A DNA stretch of 64,000 bases, taken from assembly GCA_025463515.1 (NCBI GenBank), contig JAODAQ010000013.1, positions 28,466 to 92,465 of the forward strand, in the 5' to 3' direction. This stretch comes from Rhodoglobus sp. (GTDB lineage: Bacteria > Actinomycetota > Actinomycetes > Actinomycetales > Microbacteriaceae). Shown here one piece after another: positions 35,315 through 45,089 of this stretch. The first letter of the stretch is position 1. Each line of letters opens with the position of its first letter. The notes beneath the pieces were generated by a model. It was not told the origin of the DNA. It searched no databases and saw nothing but the letters and a program-made list of their open reading frames with translations. The position numbers and the translations under genes are program-made.

Positions 35315-37575
35315 GCGTCCCGGTCTCGACCTACCGCGTGCAGGTGCGCGCGTCCTTCGACCTGTTCGCGACCGCGGCGATCGTGGACTACCTGCACGAC
35401 CTCGGCGTGGACTGGATCTACCTCTCGCCGCTGCTGCAGGCCGAGAAGGGCTCCGACCACGGCTACGACGTGACCGACCACTCGCGCATCGACGAGTCGC
35501 GCGGCGGTGCTGAGGGTCTCGCCGCACTGTCGGCCGCGGCCCGCGCGAAGGGCATGGGCGTGCTCGTCGACATCGTGCCGAACCACATGGGGGTCGCGAC
35601 TCCCGCCCAGAACGCATGGTGGTGGGATCTGCTGCTGCGCGGACAGGAGTCGCGCTACGCGGAGGCCTTCGACGTGGACTGGTCGTTCTCGCCGAAGCTG
35701 CGCATCCCCGTGCTCGGCGACTCGCCGGAGCTCACGGTCGTCGACGGGCAGCTCGACTACTTCGGCCTGCGGTTCCCGGTCGCGGAGGGCACCCTCGGCG
35801 GTACGGCAGAGGAAGTCCACTCCCGGCAGCACTACGAGCTGGTCGACTGGCGGCGCGCCGATGCCGAGCTGAACTACCGGCGGTTCTTCGCGGTGAACTC
35901 GCTCGCGGGCATCCGGGTCGAAGTGTCCTGGGTGTTCCAGGAGTCGCACGCCGAGATCGTCCGCTGGTTCGACGAGGGGCTCGTCGACGGCCTGCGCGTC
36001 GACCACCCGGACGGGCTGCTCGACCCCGGCCGGTACCTCGACGACCTCGCGACGGCGACCGGCTCCGCGTACGTGCTGGTCGAGAAGATCCTCGAGGGCG
36101 ACGAGCGGATGCCCGCGCACTGGCAGGCCGCTGGGACCACCGGGTACGACGCCCTCGGCGATATCGACCGGGTGCTCGTCGACCCGCGCGGACGGGTGCG
36201 GCTCGACCGCCTCGAGAGCGCCCTCCACGACGACGAGCACGCTCCCCGGTGGGCGGACCTCATCCACGACACCCGCCGCGGGATCGCGGACGGCATCCTC
36301 CGCTCGGAGATCCTGCGCATCGCCAGGCTGGTTGAGCCCGTCGAAACCACGACAGCATCCGATGCCATCGCCGAGCTCACCGCGTGCTTCCCGGTGTACC
36401 GCAGCTACCTGCCGTACGGCGTCGAGCATCTCGATACCGCGGCCTCGGACGCCGCGCGCCGGCGGCCCGACCTCATTCCCACGCTCGACGTGCTCGTGCC
36501 GCTGCTGAGCGACCCCGCGCATCCGGCAGCCCAGCGCCTGCAGCAGACCACGGGCATGGTCATGGCGAAGGGCGTCGAAGACACGGCCTTCTACCGGTAC
36601 TCGCGGCTCGCCTCGCTGACCGAGGTCGGCGGCGACCCGGCGGAGTTCTCGATCACCCTCGAGGAGTTCCACGCGCGGCAGGAGACCCGGCACGCGGTGT
36701 TCCCGGCCTCGCTCACGACGCTCAGCACGCACGACACCAAGCGCGGGGAGGACGTGCGGGCCCGCATCGACGTGCTGTCGGAGCTCCCCGACGAGTGGCG
36801 CGCGACCATCGGGCGACTGCGGGAGCTCGCCCCCCTCGGCGACGGCCCGCTCGAGAACCTGCTGTGGGAGTCGCTCGTCGGCGCGTGGCCCGCCTCCCGC
36901 GAGCGCCTGCACGCCTACGCCGAGAAGGCCGCGCGAGAGGCCGGCAACTCCACGGGCTGGGCAGTGCCCGACGACGACTTCGAGCGCCGGATGCACGCGC
37001 TCATCGACTCCGCCTTCGACGACCCGGCCGTGGCCGACGTGGTCGGGGGAATCGTCGCCCGCGTCTCGGGCCCCGGCTGGTCGAACTCGCTCGCCGCCAA
37101 GCTCATCCAGCTCACGGCGCCGGGCGTACCGGACGTGTACCAGGGCAGCGAACTCTGGGAGGACTCGCTGGTCGACCCCGACAACCGCCGTCCCGTCGAC
37201 TTCGACCTCCGGCGAGCGCTGTTGGCCGAGGGCGGGCAGCCGGCCGTCGACAGCACGGGCGCCGCGAAGCTGCTCGTGACCGCGAGGGCGCTCCGCCTGC
37301 GCCGCGACCACCCCGAGCTGTTCACCCGCTACACCGCGCTCGCGGCGCTCGGCGAGGCCGCCGACCATCTCGTCGCGTTCGACCGCGGCGGTGCCGTGAC
37401 CCTCGCCGCCCGGCTGCCGGTCGGGCTCGCGGCGGAGGGCGGCTGGCGCGACACCGTGGTGCTCCTGCCGCAACGGCCCGTCGTGGACGTCATCACCGGC
37501 CGCGAGTTCGCGGGCGGCGAGCTCCTGGTCTCCGACCTGCTGCGGCGGTACCCCGTCGCACTGCTGAAGTCATGA
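35311..37575 (+). CDS. treY: Maltooligosyl trehalose synthase
   Basis: A 754-residue GH13 enzyme starting with GTG, overlapping the glgX stop by 4 nt (GTGA). It opens with [24 protein letters not shown], the TreY signature, and has [31 protein letters not shown] and [16 protein letters not shown]. It isomerises the reducing-end alpha-1,4 bond of maltodextrins to alpha-1,1. The string RLVEPVETT near residue 340 interrupts the family sequence and is encoded by a repeat-like segment (36326-36348); see findings. It is followed by overlapping treZ. Confidence 0.94.
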   Translation: MSVPVSTYRVQVRASFDLFATAAIVDYLHDLGVDWIYLSPLLQAEKGSDHGYDVTDHSRIDESRGGAEGLAALSAAARAKGMGVLVDIVPNHMGVATPAQNAWWWDLLLRGQESRYAEAFDVDWSFSPKLRIPVLGDSPELTVVDGQLDYFGLRFPVAEGTLGGTAEEVHSRQHYELVDWRRADAELNYRRFFAVNSLAGIRVEVSWVFQESHAEIVRWFDEGLVDGLRVDHPDGLLDPGRYLDDLATATGSAYVLVEKILEGDERMPAHWQAAGTTGYDALGDIDRVLVDPRGRVRLDRLESALHDDEHAPRWADLIHDTRRGIADGILRSEILRIARLVEPVETTTASDAIAELTACFPVYRSYLPYGVEHLDTAASDAARRRPDLIPTLDVLVPLLSDPAHPAAQRLQQTTGMVMAKGVEDTAFYRYSRLASLTEVGGDPAEFSITLEEFHARQETRHAVFPASLTTLSTHDTKRGEDVRARIDVLSELPDEWRATIGRLRELAPLGDGPLENLLWESLVGAWPASRERLHAYAEKAAREAGNSTGWAVPDDDFERRMHALIDSAFDDPAVADVVGGIVARVSGPGWSNSLAAKLIQLTAPGVPDVYQGSELWEDSLVDPDNRRPVDFDLRRALLAEGGQPAVDSTGAAKLLVTARALRLRRDHPELFTRYTALAALGEAADHLVAFDRGGAVTLAARLPVGLAAEGGWRDTVVLLPQRPVVDVITGREFAGGELLVSDLLRRYPVALLKS
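36326..36348 (+). repeat. Repeat-derived insert inside treY
   Basis: GGCTGGTTGAGCCCGTCGAA, followed by ACC, lies in frame in treY and encodes LVEPVET. It shares GGTTGAG and GTCGAAACC, in the same order, with the palindromic repeat at 12754-12826. The insertion falls in a variable loop ahead of [14 protein letters not shown]. Confidence 0.5.
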
Positions 37576-39245
37576 CCTTCGAGGTGTGGGCGCCGCGCGC
37601 CGACTCGGTGGCGCTCCAGCTCGACGGCGTCGGCTACCCCATGACCGAGCGCGACGGCTGGTGGTCGGCGAACGTCGACTGGCGTCCGGATGCCGACTAC
37701 GGCTACCTGCTCGATGGCGAGAGCGTCCCCGTGCCCGACCCGCGCTCCCGCCGTCAGCCGTCGGGCGTGCACGGACTGTCGCGGACCTATGCGCCCGTGC
37801 ATCCGGCCGCCTGGCCCGGTCGGGAGCTCGCGGGCGGCGTCATCTACGAGCTGCACGTCGGCACCTTCACGCCCGCGGGCACGCTCGACTCGGCGATCGA
37901 GCGGCTGGGGCACCTCGTCGACCTGGGTATCGACTTCGTCGAGCTGCTGCCCGTCAACGGCTTCAACGGCACGCACAACTGGGGCTACGACGGCGTGCTC
38001 TGGTACACCGTCCATGAGGGTTACGGCGGGCCCGCCGCCTACCAGCGGTTCGTCGACGCGTGCCACTCGAGGGGGCTCGGGGTCATCCAGGACGTGGTGT
38101 ACAACCACCTCGGGCCGAGCGGCAACTACCTGCCCCGCTTCGCGCCGTACTTCGTGGAGGGCCACTCCAATACGTGGGGCGACACGATCGACCTTGCCGC
38201 GCCCGAGGTGCGCGAGTACATCATCGGCAACGCCCTCCTGTGGTTGCAGGACTACGGGGTCGACGGGCTGCGCCTCGACGCCGTGCACGCGCTCGTCGAC
38301 GACTCCCCGAAGCACCTGCTCCAGGAGCTGGCCGAGCGCACGGACCCGGCGATCCTCATCGCGGAGTCGGACCTCAACGACCCCAGGCTCATCACCCCGC
38401 GGCCCGAGGGCTACGGCCTCACAGCCCAGTGGAGCGACGACTACCACCACGCCGCGCACGTGAACCTGAGCGGCGAGACCACCGGCTACTACGGCGACTT
38501 CAACTCGCTCGCAGCGCTCGGGAAGGTCATGACGAAGGGCTTCTTCCACGACGGCACGTACTCGTCGTTCCGCGAGCGCAACCACGGCGTGCCGATCGAC
38601 CTCGGCACCATGCCCACCTGGCGGCTCGTGACCTTCACCCAGGACCACGACCAGATCGGCAACCGCGCGGTCGGCGACCGGCTCAGCGCGACCCTCGACG
38701 ACGACCTGCTGGCGATCGAGGCGGTGCTGACGCTGCTCGGCCCGTTCACCCCGATGATCTTCATGGGCGAGGAGTGGGGCGCCTCCACGCCCTGGCAGTT
38801 CTTCACGTCGCATCCGGAGCCCGAGTTGGGCAGGGCCACGGCCGAGGGGCGCATCGCGGAGTTCGCGAAGATGGGGTGGGACGCGGCATCCGTGCCCGAC
38901 CCGCAGGACCCGGCCACCTTCGACCGCTCGAAGCTCGACTGGGCCGAGCTGAGCGACCCCCGGCACGGCCGGCTGTTCGGGCTCTACCGCCGACTCGTGC
39001 GACTGCGGCGGGAGCTGCCCGGCCTCACCGACCCGCGGTTCTCCACGATCGCGGCGGAGTGGGACGAGGAGAAGTGCTGGTTCCGGCTCGACCGGCCGGG
39101 GGCGAGCGTCGTGATCAACTTCTCCGACACCGAGCGCTGCGTGCCGGTCACCCTCGGCGAGGTCGCGCTCGCGACGGGCGAGGCTCGCATCGAGGAGGGC
39201 CTGTTGCGGCTCTCCCCGGCGAGCGCCGCGGTGCTGCGCGCCTAG
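37572..39245 (+). CDS. treZ: Maltooligosyltrehalose trehalohydrolase
   Basis: A 557-residue GH13 enzyme. The N-terminal CBM48-like domain ([17 protein letters not shown]) is followed by [48 protein letters not shown] and [35 protein letters not shown] is typical of TreZ. It cleaves trehalose from maltooligosyltrehalose. The ATG overlaps the treY stop by 4 nt. With glgX and treY it completes the route from glycogen to trehalose. The stop overlaps that of the convergent small gene. Confidence 0.95.
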   Translation: MTFEVWAPRADSVALQLDGVGYPMTERDGWWSANVDWRPDADYGYLLDGESVPVPDPRSRRQPSGVHGLSRTYAPVHPAAWPGRELAGGVIYELHVGTFTPAGTLDSAIERLGHLVDLGIDFVELLPVNGFNGTHNWGYDGVLWYTVHEGYGGPAAYQRFVDACHSRGLGVIQDVVYNHLGPSGNYLPRFAPYFVEGHSNTWGDTIDLAAPEVREYIIGNALLWLQDYGVDGLRLDAVHALVDDSPKHLLQELAERTDPAILIAESDLNDPRLITPRPEGYGLTAQWSDDYHHAAHVNLSGETTGYYGDFNSLAALGKVMTKGFFHDGTYSSFRERNHGVPIDLGTMPTWRLVTFTQDHDQIGNRAVGDRLSATLDDDLLAIEAVLTLLGPFTPMIFMGEEWGASTPWQFFTSHPEPELGRATAEGRIAEFAKMGWDAASVPDPQDPATFDRSKLDWAELSDPRHGRLFGLYRRLVRLRRELPGLTDPRFSTIAAEWDEEKCWFRLDRPGASVVINFSDTERCVPVTLGEVALATGEARIEEGLLRLSPASAAVLRA

Positions 39246-39529
39246 GCGACGTGAGAAGTGGCCGCCGAAGAGCCTGAGTCGTGCGGCTTGGCGAGCTCCG
39301 CAGTGAGGTGGTCGACCACGCGGACGTGGGCCAGTAGCGCCGCCGCCGCGACGTCGAACACGAGCGACTGCGAGACCTCGACCGCGCGGTCGTAGCGCGG
39401 GCCGTGCAGGGCGACGTACACCGGCCCTGCCGACTCCACGAACCCGACCACCACGTCGCCGATCGACACTTCGACGAGTTCCTCGGTGAGCCGCTTCGAG
39501 GTTGCCAGCTCGCCTTTGACGCATTCCAC
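39242..39529 (-). CDS. Hypothetical small protein
   Basis: A 95-residue protein from a GTG at 39529: [43 protein letters not shown] (in parts), then [21 protein letters not shown] and a low-complexity tail. I do not recognise the family. Codon use looks coding, and it fills an otherwise empty gap convergent to treZ. The start is uncertain: longer in-frame starts exist up to 39697 but would overlap the GH13 gene promoter and start. Confidence 0.5.
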   Translation of the reverse strand: MECVKGELATSKRLTEELVEVSIGDVVVGFVESAGPVYVALHGPRYDRAVEVSQSLVFDVAAAALLAHVRVVDHLTAELAKPHDSGSSAATSHVA

Positions 39530-39650
39530 ACTTCGACGATATGCATCGGGAACGTTCCACAACACCGGTTGACTTCCCAGCCTTTGCCTGTCAGGCGCGA
39601 GCTTGTCAAGGCCATCCGGATGCCCGGCGCCTCTGCTTAGCGTGGAGTAC

Positions 39651-41318
39651 ATGCGCATCACCGACACGAGTGACCTCTGGTGGAAGACCGCCGTCATCTA
39701 CTGCCTCGATGTCGAGACGTTCATGGACTGGAACAACGACGGCATCGGCGACTTCGAGGGCCTCGCGCACCGGATGGACTACTTGCACGAGCTCGGCATC
39801 ACCTGCCTGTGGCTCATGCCGTTCTACCCGTCACCGAACAAGGACGACGGCTACGACATCTCCGACTTCTTCGGGATCGACGAGCGCCTCGGCGACTTCG
39901 GCGACTTCGTGGAGATGATCCGGATGGCGAAGGACCGCGGCATCCGGGTGATCATCGACCTGGTCGTCAACCACACCTCCGACCGGCACCCCTGGTTCAT
40001 CGAGGCTCGCAAGGACAAGACCAACCCGTACCGCGACTACTACGTGTGGCGCGACCACCCGCCGCGCAAGAAGGAGCAGCCGGTCTTCCCCGACCAGGAG
40101 ACGGGCGTGTGGATGCACGACCCGCAGACCGACCAGTACTACCTGCACCACTTCTACCGGTTCCAGCCCGACCTCAACGTGACGAACCCGAAGGTACGCG
40201 ACGAGATCGCGAAGATCATGGGCTTCTGGCTGCAGCTGGGGGTATCCGGATTCCGCGTGGACGCCGTGCCCTTCCTCATGGACGAGAGCGGGGTGCAGGC
40301 GCCGGAGGCGGGGCTCAAGCATCCGCTCGACTTCCTCAAGTCGCTCAAGGCGTTCCTCGGGCGGCGCTCCGGCGAGGCGATGATGATCGGCGAGGCGAAC
40401 CTTCCCCGGGGTGCGCAGGTCGACTACTTCGGCGGCGAGGACGGCGACGGCCTGAGCATGCAGTTCGACTTCATCACCATGCAGAGCCTCTACCTGTCGC
40501 TGGCCCGCAACGATCCGGCGCCCGTCGTGAAGGCGCTGGAGTCGCGGCCGGCGATCGCCATCGAGTCGCAGTGGGCGAACTTCGTGCGCAACCACGACGA
40601 GCTCACCCTCGACAAGCTCACGGACGAGGAGCGGCAGGAGGTCTTCGCCGCATTCGGGCCCGAGCCGCGGATGCAGGTGTACGACAGGGGGATCATCCGT
40701 CGCCTGCCGCCCATGCTCGACGGCGACCCGCGCCGCGTGAAGATGGTCTACAGCCTGATGTTCTCGCTGCCCGGCACGCCCGTGCTGTTCTACGGCGAAG
40801 AGCTCGGTATGGGCGAGAACCTGTCTGCCGGGTCGCGCCTGGCGGTGCGCACGCCCATGCAGTGGACGGACGGCCCGCACGGCGGTTTCACGCAGTTCGA
40901 GCGGCCGGTGCGGAAGGTCGTGACCGGCGGGTACTCGCCCGAGCATGTGAACGCGTCATCCCAGCGCCACGACGCCGAGTCGCTGCTCGCCTTCATGCGC
41001 ACCCTCGTCGCCCGCTACCGCGCCTCGGCGGAGATGGGCTGGGGCGAGTTCACGGTTCTGAAGCAGGACCAGCCGAGCGTGCTCGCCCACTCGCTCGTCG
41101 GCGCCGAGGGGCACATGATCGCGCTGCACAACTTCAGCGGGGAGCCTGCGACCGTGACGTTCCCCGTCGAGGACGCCGGGCCGGACCACCAGGTCGTCGA
41201 CCTCCTCGTCGACGGCGTCGTGCTGCGGGTGGAGGACGGCACGGTCACGCTCCCCATGGACGGATACGGGTACCGCTGGTTCCGGGTGATCGGCCCGGAC
41301 GACAAGAGATTGGGATGA
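39651..41318 (+). CDS. GH13 alpha-amylase-family enzyme, TreS-like
   Basis: A 555-residue GH13 protein. DLWWKTAVIYCLDVETFMDWNNDGIGDFEGL is close to trehalose synthase/alpha-glucosidase openings, with DLVVNHTS (region I), GFRVDAVPFL (region II), MIGEANLP (region III) and FVRNHDEL (region IV). A C-terminal beta domain follows. TreS interconverts maltose and trehalose; this enzyme is in that group by sequence but could be an oligo-1,6-glucosidase or sucrose-active relative. GTGGAG lies 6 nt before the ATG. It overlaps the next SDR gene. Confidence 0.85.
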   Translation: MRITDTSDLWWKTAVIYCLDVETFMDWNNDGIGDFEGLAHRMDYLHELGITCLWLMPFYPSPNKDDGYDISDFFGIDERLGDFGDFVEMIRMAKDRGIRVIIDLVVNHTSDRHPWFIEARKDKTNPYRDYYVWRDHPPRKKEQPVFPDQETGVWMHDPQTDQYYLHHFYRFQPDLNVTNPKVRDEIAKIMGFWLQLGVSGFRVDAVPFLMDESGVQAPEAGLKHPLDFLKSLKAFLGRRSGEAMMIGEANLPRGAQVDYFGGEDGDGLSMQFDFITMQSLYLSLARNDPAPVVKALESRPAIAIESQWANFVRNHDELTLDKLTDEERQEVFAAFGPEPRMQVYDRGIIRRLPPMLDGDPRRVKMVYSLMFSLPGTPVLFYGEELGMGENLSAGSRLAVRTPMQWTDGPHGGFTQFERPVRKVVTGGYSPEHVNASSQRHDAESLLAFMRTLVARYRASAEMGWGEFTVLKQDQPSVLAHSLVGAEGHMIALHNFSGEPATVTFPVEDAGPDHQVVDLLVDGVVLRVEDGTVTLPMDGYGYRWFRVIGPDDKRLG

Positions 41319-42187
41319 TCATGGATCCGCGAACGCGCTACAAGCACGACGGCTTCCCGAAGCAGGAGCAGGAGCAGCCGGGCCTCACCGGCGCGACCGA
41401 CCCCGCGCCCGACCACGGCGAGTCGACCTACGTCGGCGCCGGGCGGCTCACCGGCCGGCGCGCGCTCATCACGGGCGGCGACTCCGGCATCGGCCGGGCG
41501 GTCGCGATCGCCTTCGCACGGGAGGGGGCGGATGTCGCGATCGTGCACCTGCCCGAGGAGCAGGCGGACGCCGACTCGACGCTGTCACTGGTGCGGGAGG
41601 CGGGGCGGACCGGCGTCTCGATCCCGGGCGACGTGCAAGACGAGTCGTTCTGCGCGTCCGCGGTCTCTCGGGCCCTCGACGAGCTCGGCGGCATCGACAT
41701 CCTCGTGCTCAATGCCGCGTACCAGAAGAACCGCGACGGCATCGAGACGATCGAGACCGCAGAGTTCGACCGGGTGTTCCGCACGAACCTGTACTCGATG
41801 ATGTGGATCACGGGCGCGCTCGTGCCTCACTTGTCGCCGGGCGCGGCGATCATCTCGACGACCTCGATCCAGGCGTTCAACCCCTCGCCCGGCCTCATCG
41901 ACTACGCCATGACCAAGGCCGCGCAGGTCGCGTTCACGAAGGCGCTCGCCGAGGAGCTCGGGCCGAAGGGCATCCGGGTGAACGCCGTCGCGCCCGGCCC
42001 GATCTGGACCCCGCTGATCCCCGCGACCAGCTGGCCGGACAAACTCCCGTCGTTCGGGCAGGACACCCCGCTCGGCCGCGCCGGCCAGCCCGCAGAGCTC
42101 GCCGCCGCGTACGTGCTGCTCGCCTCCGACGAGGCGTCGTACATCTCGGGCGCGATCCTGCCGGTGACGGGCGGCAAGGGGCTGTAG
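41315..42187 (+). CDS. SDR oxidoreductase (YghA/GSP39 type)
   Basis: A 290-residue SDR with the N-terminal extension seen in the YghA/general-stress-protein-39 group: KHDGFPKQEQEQPGL, then GRLTGRRALITGGDSGIGRAVAIAFAREGADVAIVHLPEE. It has NAAYQKN, the catalytic Ser in ISTTSI and YAMTK. Such proteins often belong to stress responses. The first ATG (41315) overlaps the GH13 stop; a second ATG at 41321 is equally possible. The operon link with a TreS-like enzyme supports an osmotic or general stress role, which is inference. Confidence 0.86.
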   Translation: MIMDPRTRYKHDGFPKQEQEQPGLTGATDPAPDHGESTYVGAGRLTGRRALITGGDSGIGRAVAIAFAREGADVAIVHLPEEQADADSTLSLVREAGRTGVSIPGDVQDESFCASAVSRALDELGGIDILVLNAAYQKNRDGIETIETAEFDRVFRTNLYSMMWITGALVPHLSPGAAIISTTSIQAFNPSPGLIDYAMTKAAQVAFTKALAEELGPKGIRVNAVAPGPIWTPLIPATSWPDKLPSFGQDTPLGRAGQPAELAAAYVLLASDEASYISGAILPVTGGKGL

Positions 42188-42204
42188 TCGTTTAGGGTGG
42201 TGGC

Positions 42205-42336
42205 ATGAAGTTCTTGGCAGTCGTCGCCGTCCTCGGTCAGCTGGCCCTCGCGGCGATCGCCGTTGCCATCACGCTCACGGCTCTCACGCTGCTCGCGAGC
42301 CTCGCGTACCCGCCGCTGCTGTCGTTCCTGCGCTAG
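42205..42336 (+). CDS. Small single-span membrane protein
   Basis: A 43-residue open frame encoding MKFLAVVAVLGQLALAAIAV, ITLTALTLLASLAYPPLLSFLR: one or two hydrophobic segments between Lys2 and Arg43. AGGGTGG at 42194-42200 is a well-spaced ribosome-binding site. No family is recognised. It lies 17 nt after the SDR stop and 34 nt before the sigma factor start. Confidence 0.55.
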   Translation: MKFLAVVAVLGQLALAAIAVAITLTALTLLASLAYPPLLSFLR

Positions 42337-42370
42337 GGAACCAATCGGCCCCGTCCGGACACTACGGGGT

Positions 42371-42928
42371 ATGACGAGCGACGCGGACGACTGGACGCAG
42401 GCACTCGCCGGAAGCGGTGAGGCCTTCGGCCGCATCTTCGACCGGCACCGCGACCGCCTCTACCGGCACAGTGTCCGGCTGGTCCCGAGCCCGACCGACG
42501 CGGACGACGTCGTCGCCGTCGCCTTCCTCGAGGCGTGGCGCAAGCGGGCGGCCGTGCGGTTCGTGGACGACTCCCTGCTGCCCTGGCTGCTGGTCGCCGC
42601 CACTCACTCCGCGCAGAACGTGAGCCGGGGCGCGCGGCGCTACCGGGCGCTGCTCGCGCGGCTGCCGGCCGAGGCATCCGTCGCCGATCATGCCGAGACG
42701 TTCGGGGAGGGCGACGCCCAGCGGGAGCTGCGCACGCTCTCGCTCCCCGACCGCGAGGTGATCGTGCTGTGCGTGCTCGAGGGCCTTTCCGAGCGGGAGG
42801 CGGCGACCGCGCTCGGGGTGCCGCCCGGCACCGTCAAGTCCCGCCTGTCGCGGGCGAAAGCGCGCCTCGCACGTCGGCTCGAGGCATCCACCCCCACCAC
42901 TCTTGCGGAAGAAGCAGGCCATGACTGA
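42371..42928 (+). CDS. ECF-type RNA polymerase sigma factor
   Basis: A 185-residue ECF sigma factor. Region 2 is in FGRIFDRHRDRLYRHSVRLVPSPTDADDVVAVAFLEAWRKR (about residues 17-57), and region 4 in LPDREVIVLCVLEGLSEREAATALGVPPGTVKSRLSRAKARL (about 126-167). Upstream is GGAACC at 42337-42342, like an ECF -35 element, but no matching -10 at the usual distance is clear. The ATG of the next gene overlaps its end by 8 nt, as is common for a sigma factor and its membrane partner. Confidence 0.86.
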   Translation: MTSDADDWTQALAGSGEAFGRIFDRHRDRLYRHSVRLVPSPTDADDVVAVAFLEAWRKRAAVRFVDDSLLPWLLVAATHSAQNVSRGARRYRALLARLPAEASVADHAETFGEGDAQRELRTLSLPDREVIVLCVLEGLSEREAATALGVPPGTVKSRLSRAKARLARRLEASTPTTLAEEAGHD

Positions 42929-43721
42929 TCGCACAACAGAACTGCGACGGGCCCTCGTCGCGACAGTGGATGCCGCGCCCTACGAGAAGCCGCGGCCGAG
43001 GCGCTGGGTGGCCGTCGCGGCGATCGCCGCGTTCGCCGTCGCGGGGTCGGTGACCGGATTCGCGACCGCGACGGTCTCGCAGGCGTCGACCGGCGCTGCG
43101 ATCGACGAGCCCGACGACGCGACGACCGCCTGGGTGCTCTCGTTCGCCGGGCCGAAGTCCGAGCTGCTCGGGCCCATCCTGCACGTCGACAGCACAGAGA
43201 GCGTCGACCTCGCGCTGGGGCCTGCCCCCGTCGGCGCGACCGGCTTCGTCACCGCGCTCTCGTGCGAGACGTTCGGCACCGCGAATGAGTTCCTGAACGG
43301 CAAGTGGCTCGGTTCTATCGGCTGCAACGGCGACACGGGAATCGGCGGAGGCGGCGGCGGCGTGTTCGCGGTGTCGGAGGCCGGCAACCAGACATTCCGG
43401 GTCGAGCCGAGCCAGGGCATGCGGTACCAGGCGTGGATTGCGTGGGTCAGGGAACCGCCACAGCCCGAGCCGTCGGCGCAGCAGCTGCTCGAGCTGTCCG
43501 ACGGGGTGGTCACCCGCGACGAGTACATCGCCGCGTTCAACCGCTTCATCGCGTGCATGGCTGCCGGCGGCTACGACATGGGCGAGCCGACCCTGACCGA
43601 CACCCCGACCAGGTTCATCTACGCCATCCCGGGCGCAGCGCACACCGACGGCACCGACGAGTTCTGCTACGGCACCGAGTTCAACCAGGTCGACATGGAG
43701 TGGCAGATCTCCAACCCGTAG
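42921..43721 (+). CDS. Membrane-anchored partner of the sigma factor
   Basis: A 266-residue protein with a cytoplasmic N-terminus of about 35 residues, one membrane segment (WVAVAAIAAFAVAGSVTGFATATV, residues 32-55, in parts) and a large extracytoplasmic domain with a Gly-rich loop and several Cys residues. The position and topology fit an anti-sigma factor or related sensor, but no zinc-finger anti-sigma motif (HxxxCxxC) is visible, so the function is inferred only from context. The ATG begins 8 nt before the sigma factor stop. Confidence 0.7.
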   Translation: MTDRTTELRRALVATVDAAPYEKPRPRRWVAVAAIAAFAVAGSVTGFATATVSQASTGAAIDEPDDATTAWVLSFAGPKSELLGPILHVDSTESVDLALGPAPVGATGFVTALSCETFGTANEFLNGKWLGSIGCNGDTGIGGGGGGVFAVSEAGNQTFRVEPSQGMRYQAWIAWVREPPQPEPSAQQLLELSDGVVTRDEYIAAFNRFIACMAAGGYDMGEPTLTDTPTRFIYAIPGAAHTDGTDEFCYGTEFNQVDMEWQISNP

Positions 43722-44597
43722 CTACGGCGTCGCCACCTGGAAGGTGTTGCAGGCATCCGGACCGCCCTTGTAGCCGATCTGGAACCACTTCTGGCGAGAC
43801 TCGCTCGAGCCGTGCGTCCAGGTCTCGGGCGTCACCTGCCCCTGCGTCGACGACTGGATGCGGTCGTCGCCGACGGCGGCCGCTGCGCTCAGCGCGTTCT
43901 GGATCTGCTCCTGTGTCACCGGCTCGAGGAAGGCGACGCCGCTCTCGTCCTTGATAGTCGGCGCAGCCCCCACCCACGCGCCCGCGAAGCAGTCGGCCTG
44001 CAGTTCGAGGCGCACCGAGTCGGAGGCCGGGCCGGTCGCCTGCAGGTCGAGGCCGTTCATGATCCCGGTGATGTTCTGGATGTGGTGGCCCCACTCGTGC
44101 GCGACGACGTACATCTCGGCGAGCGGGCCGTCAGACGCTCCGAACCGGCTCGTCAGCTCGTCGTAGAACGCGGTGTCGATGTAGATGAGCTCGTCGGCGG
44201 GGCAGTAGAACGGCCCGACGTCGCTGGTCGCGCCGCCGCATCCGGTGTCCGTCGACCCGGTGAAGAGGGCGATATCGGTAGTGCGGTACGTCTCCCCGAG
44301 CGTCGGGAGCTCGCTCGCCCAGTACGTGTCGAGGGACGTGGCGGCGCCGCGCATGAGGCAGTCGATGCTGTCGTTGGCCTGGCCGCCGGTGTCGCAGTTC
44401 GCGATCGGCTCGGCGGGCTGATCGGGCGAGGTGCCCCCGCCGCCCGCGAGGCCGGTGAGGTCGACGCCCAGCAGCTGCGACACGATGAAGAGCCCGATGA
44501 CGAGGAGACCGCCACCGCCGCCCACGGCGATGCCGGTGTTGCGGCCCCGGCGACTGACCTTGTTCTGGTCGAGCTTCGCGTTGTCGTTGAACGTCAT
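43722..44597 (-). CDS. YpfJ-type neutral zinc metallopeptidase
   Basis: A 291-residue protein: basic N-terminus, one membrane segment (GIAVGGGGGLLVIGLFIVSQLLG) and an extracytoplasmic peptidase domain with VVAHEWGHHIQ, an HExxH zinc motif. GLDLQATGPASDSVRLELQADCFAGAW carries the family's downstream Glu/Asp ligand region. This is the YpfJ/neutral zinc metallopeptidase family (PF04228), whose substrate is unknown. TAACGT (complement of 44605-44610) lies 7 nt before the ATG. The stop abuts that of the convergent sigma-factor partner gene. Confidence 0.9.
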   Translation of the reverse strand: MTFNDNAKLDQNKVSRRGRNTGIAVGGGGGLLVIGLFIVSQLLGVDLTGLAGGGGTSPDQPAEPIANCDTGGQANDSIDCLMRGAATSLDTYWASELPTLGETYRTTDIALFTGSTDTGCGGATSDVGPFYCPADELIYIDTAFYDELTSRFGASDGPLAEMYVVAHEWGHHIQNITGIMNGLDLQATGPASDSVRLELQADCFAGAWVGAAPTIKDESGVAFLEPVTQEQIQNALSAAAAVGDDRIQSSTQGQVTPETWTHGSSESRQKWFQIGYKGGPDACNTFQVATP

Positions 44598-44607
44598 GGG
44601 GACAACG

Positions 44608-45030
44608 TTACTTCCAGCGGTCCTCCGCGGAACGACGGATGATCTCCAGTAGACCCGCGCGCATCCGGTCGCTATCCTCCAGCGGCGGGAACACCTCGGA
44701 TTCGAGCGTGCGAATGGATGCCCAGGCCTCGTCGCCCCCGGGCGTGCGGGTCACGATCTGACGTCGGCGGTCGGCCGGGTCCGCCCGCCGCTCCACGAAC
44801 CCGGAGCGCTCGAGCCGATCGACGGTTCGGGACATCGTCTGGTTCTCGACCTTCGCCAGCCGCGCCAACTCGGACTGGCTCAGCGGGCCCGCATCGAGGA
44901 AGTGCAGCGCGATCATCCCGGCGTGCGTGAGGCCCCGGGCCTCGAGCGCCTCGACCCACGCGTGCTCCACGAGCCGGGCTGCCGTGGACAGGAGCCGGCC
45001 CGTCGGCCAGTGCTCCATAGGGTCTGTCAC
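44608..45030 (-). CDS. MarR-family transcriptional regulator
   Basis: A 140-residue MarR protein with GPLSQSELARLAKVENQTMSRTVDRLERSGFVERRADPADRR (about residues 52-93, read in parts) as the winged helix. The start is GTG, with TAGAGT (complement of 45037-45042) 6 nt before it, so leaderless. It is divergent from the TspO-like and DHA2 genes and probably controls them, in the usual arrangement for drug-responsive MarR proteins. Confidence 0.86.
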   Translation of the reverse strand: MTDPMEHWPTGRLLSTAARLVEHAWVEALEARGLTHAGMIALHFLDAGPLSQSELARLAKVENQTMSRTVDRLERSGFVERRADPADRRRQIVTRTPGGDEAWASIRTLESEVFPPLEDSDRMRAGLLEIIRRSAEDRWK

Positions 45031-45036
45031 GCGACA

Positions 45037-45053
45037 ACTCTACGTGCTACGGT
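45037..45053. promoter_or_regulatory. Divergent marR/tspO-like promoter region
   Basis: TAGAGT for marR (complement of 45037-45042) and TACGGT (45048-45053), a candidate -10 box for the TspO-like gene, almost touch. A MarR dimer binding here would affect both directions. No convincing palindrome was found, so the operator is not located. Confidence 0.35.
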
Positions 45054-45089
45054 CGAATAGTAAGCTGGCTGATCAATTGGAGGCGGGGC

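Noticed and set aside
42337..42370. Self-regulated ECF promoter in front of the sigma gene
   Set aside because: GGAACC resembles an ECF -35 element, but no matching -10 element stands at the usual 16-17 nt, so I do not call it.
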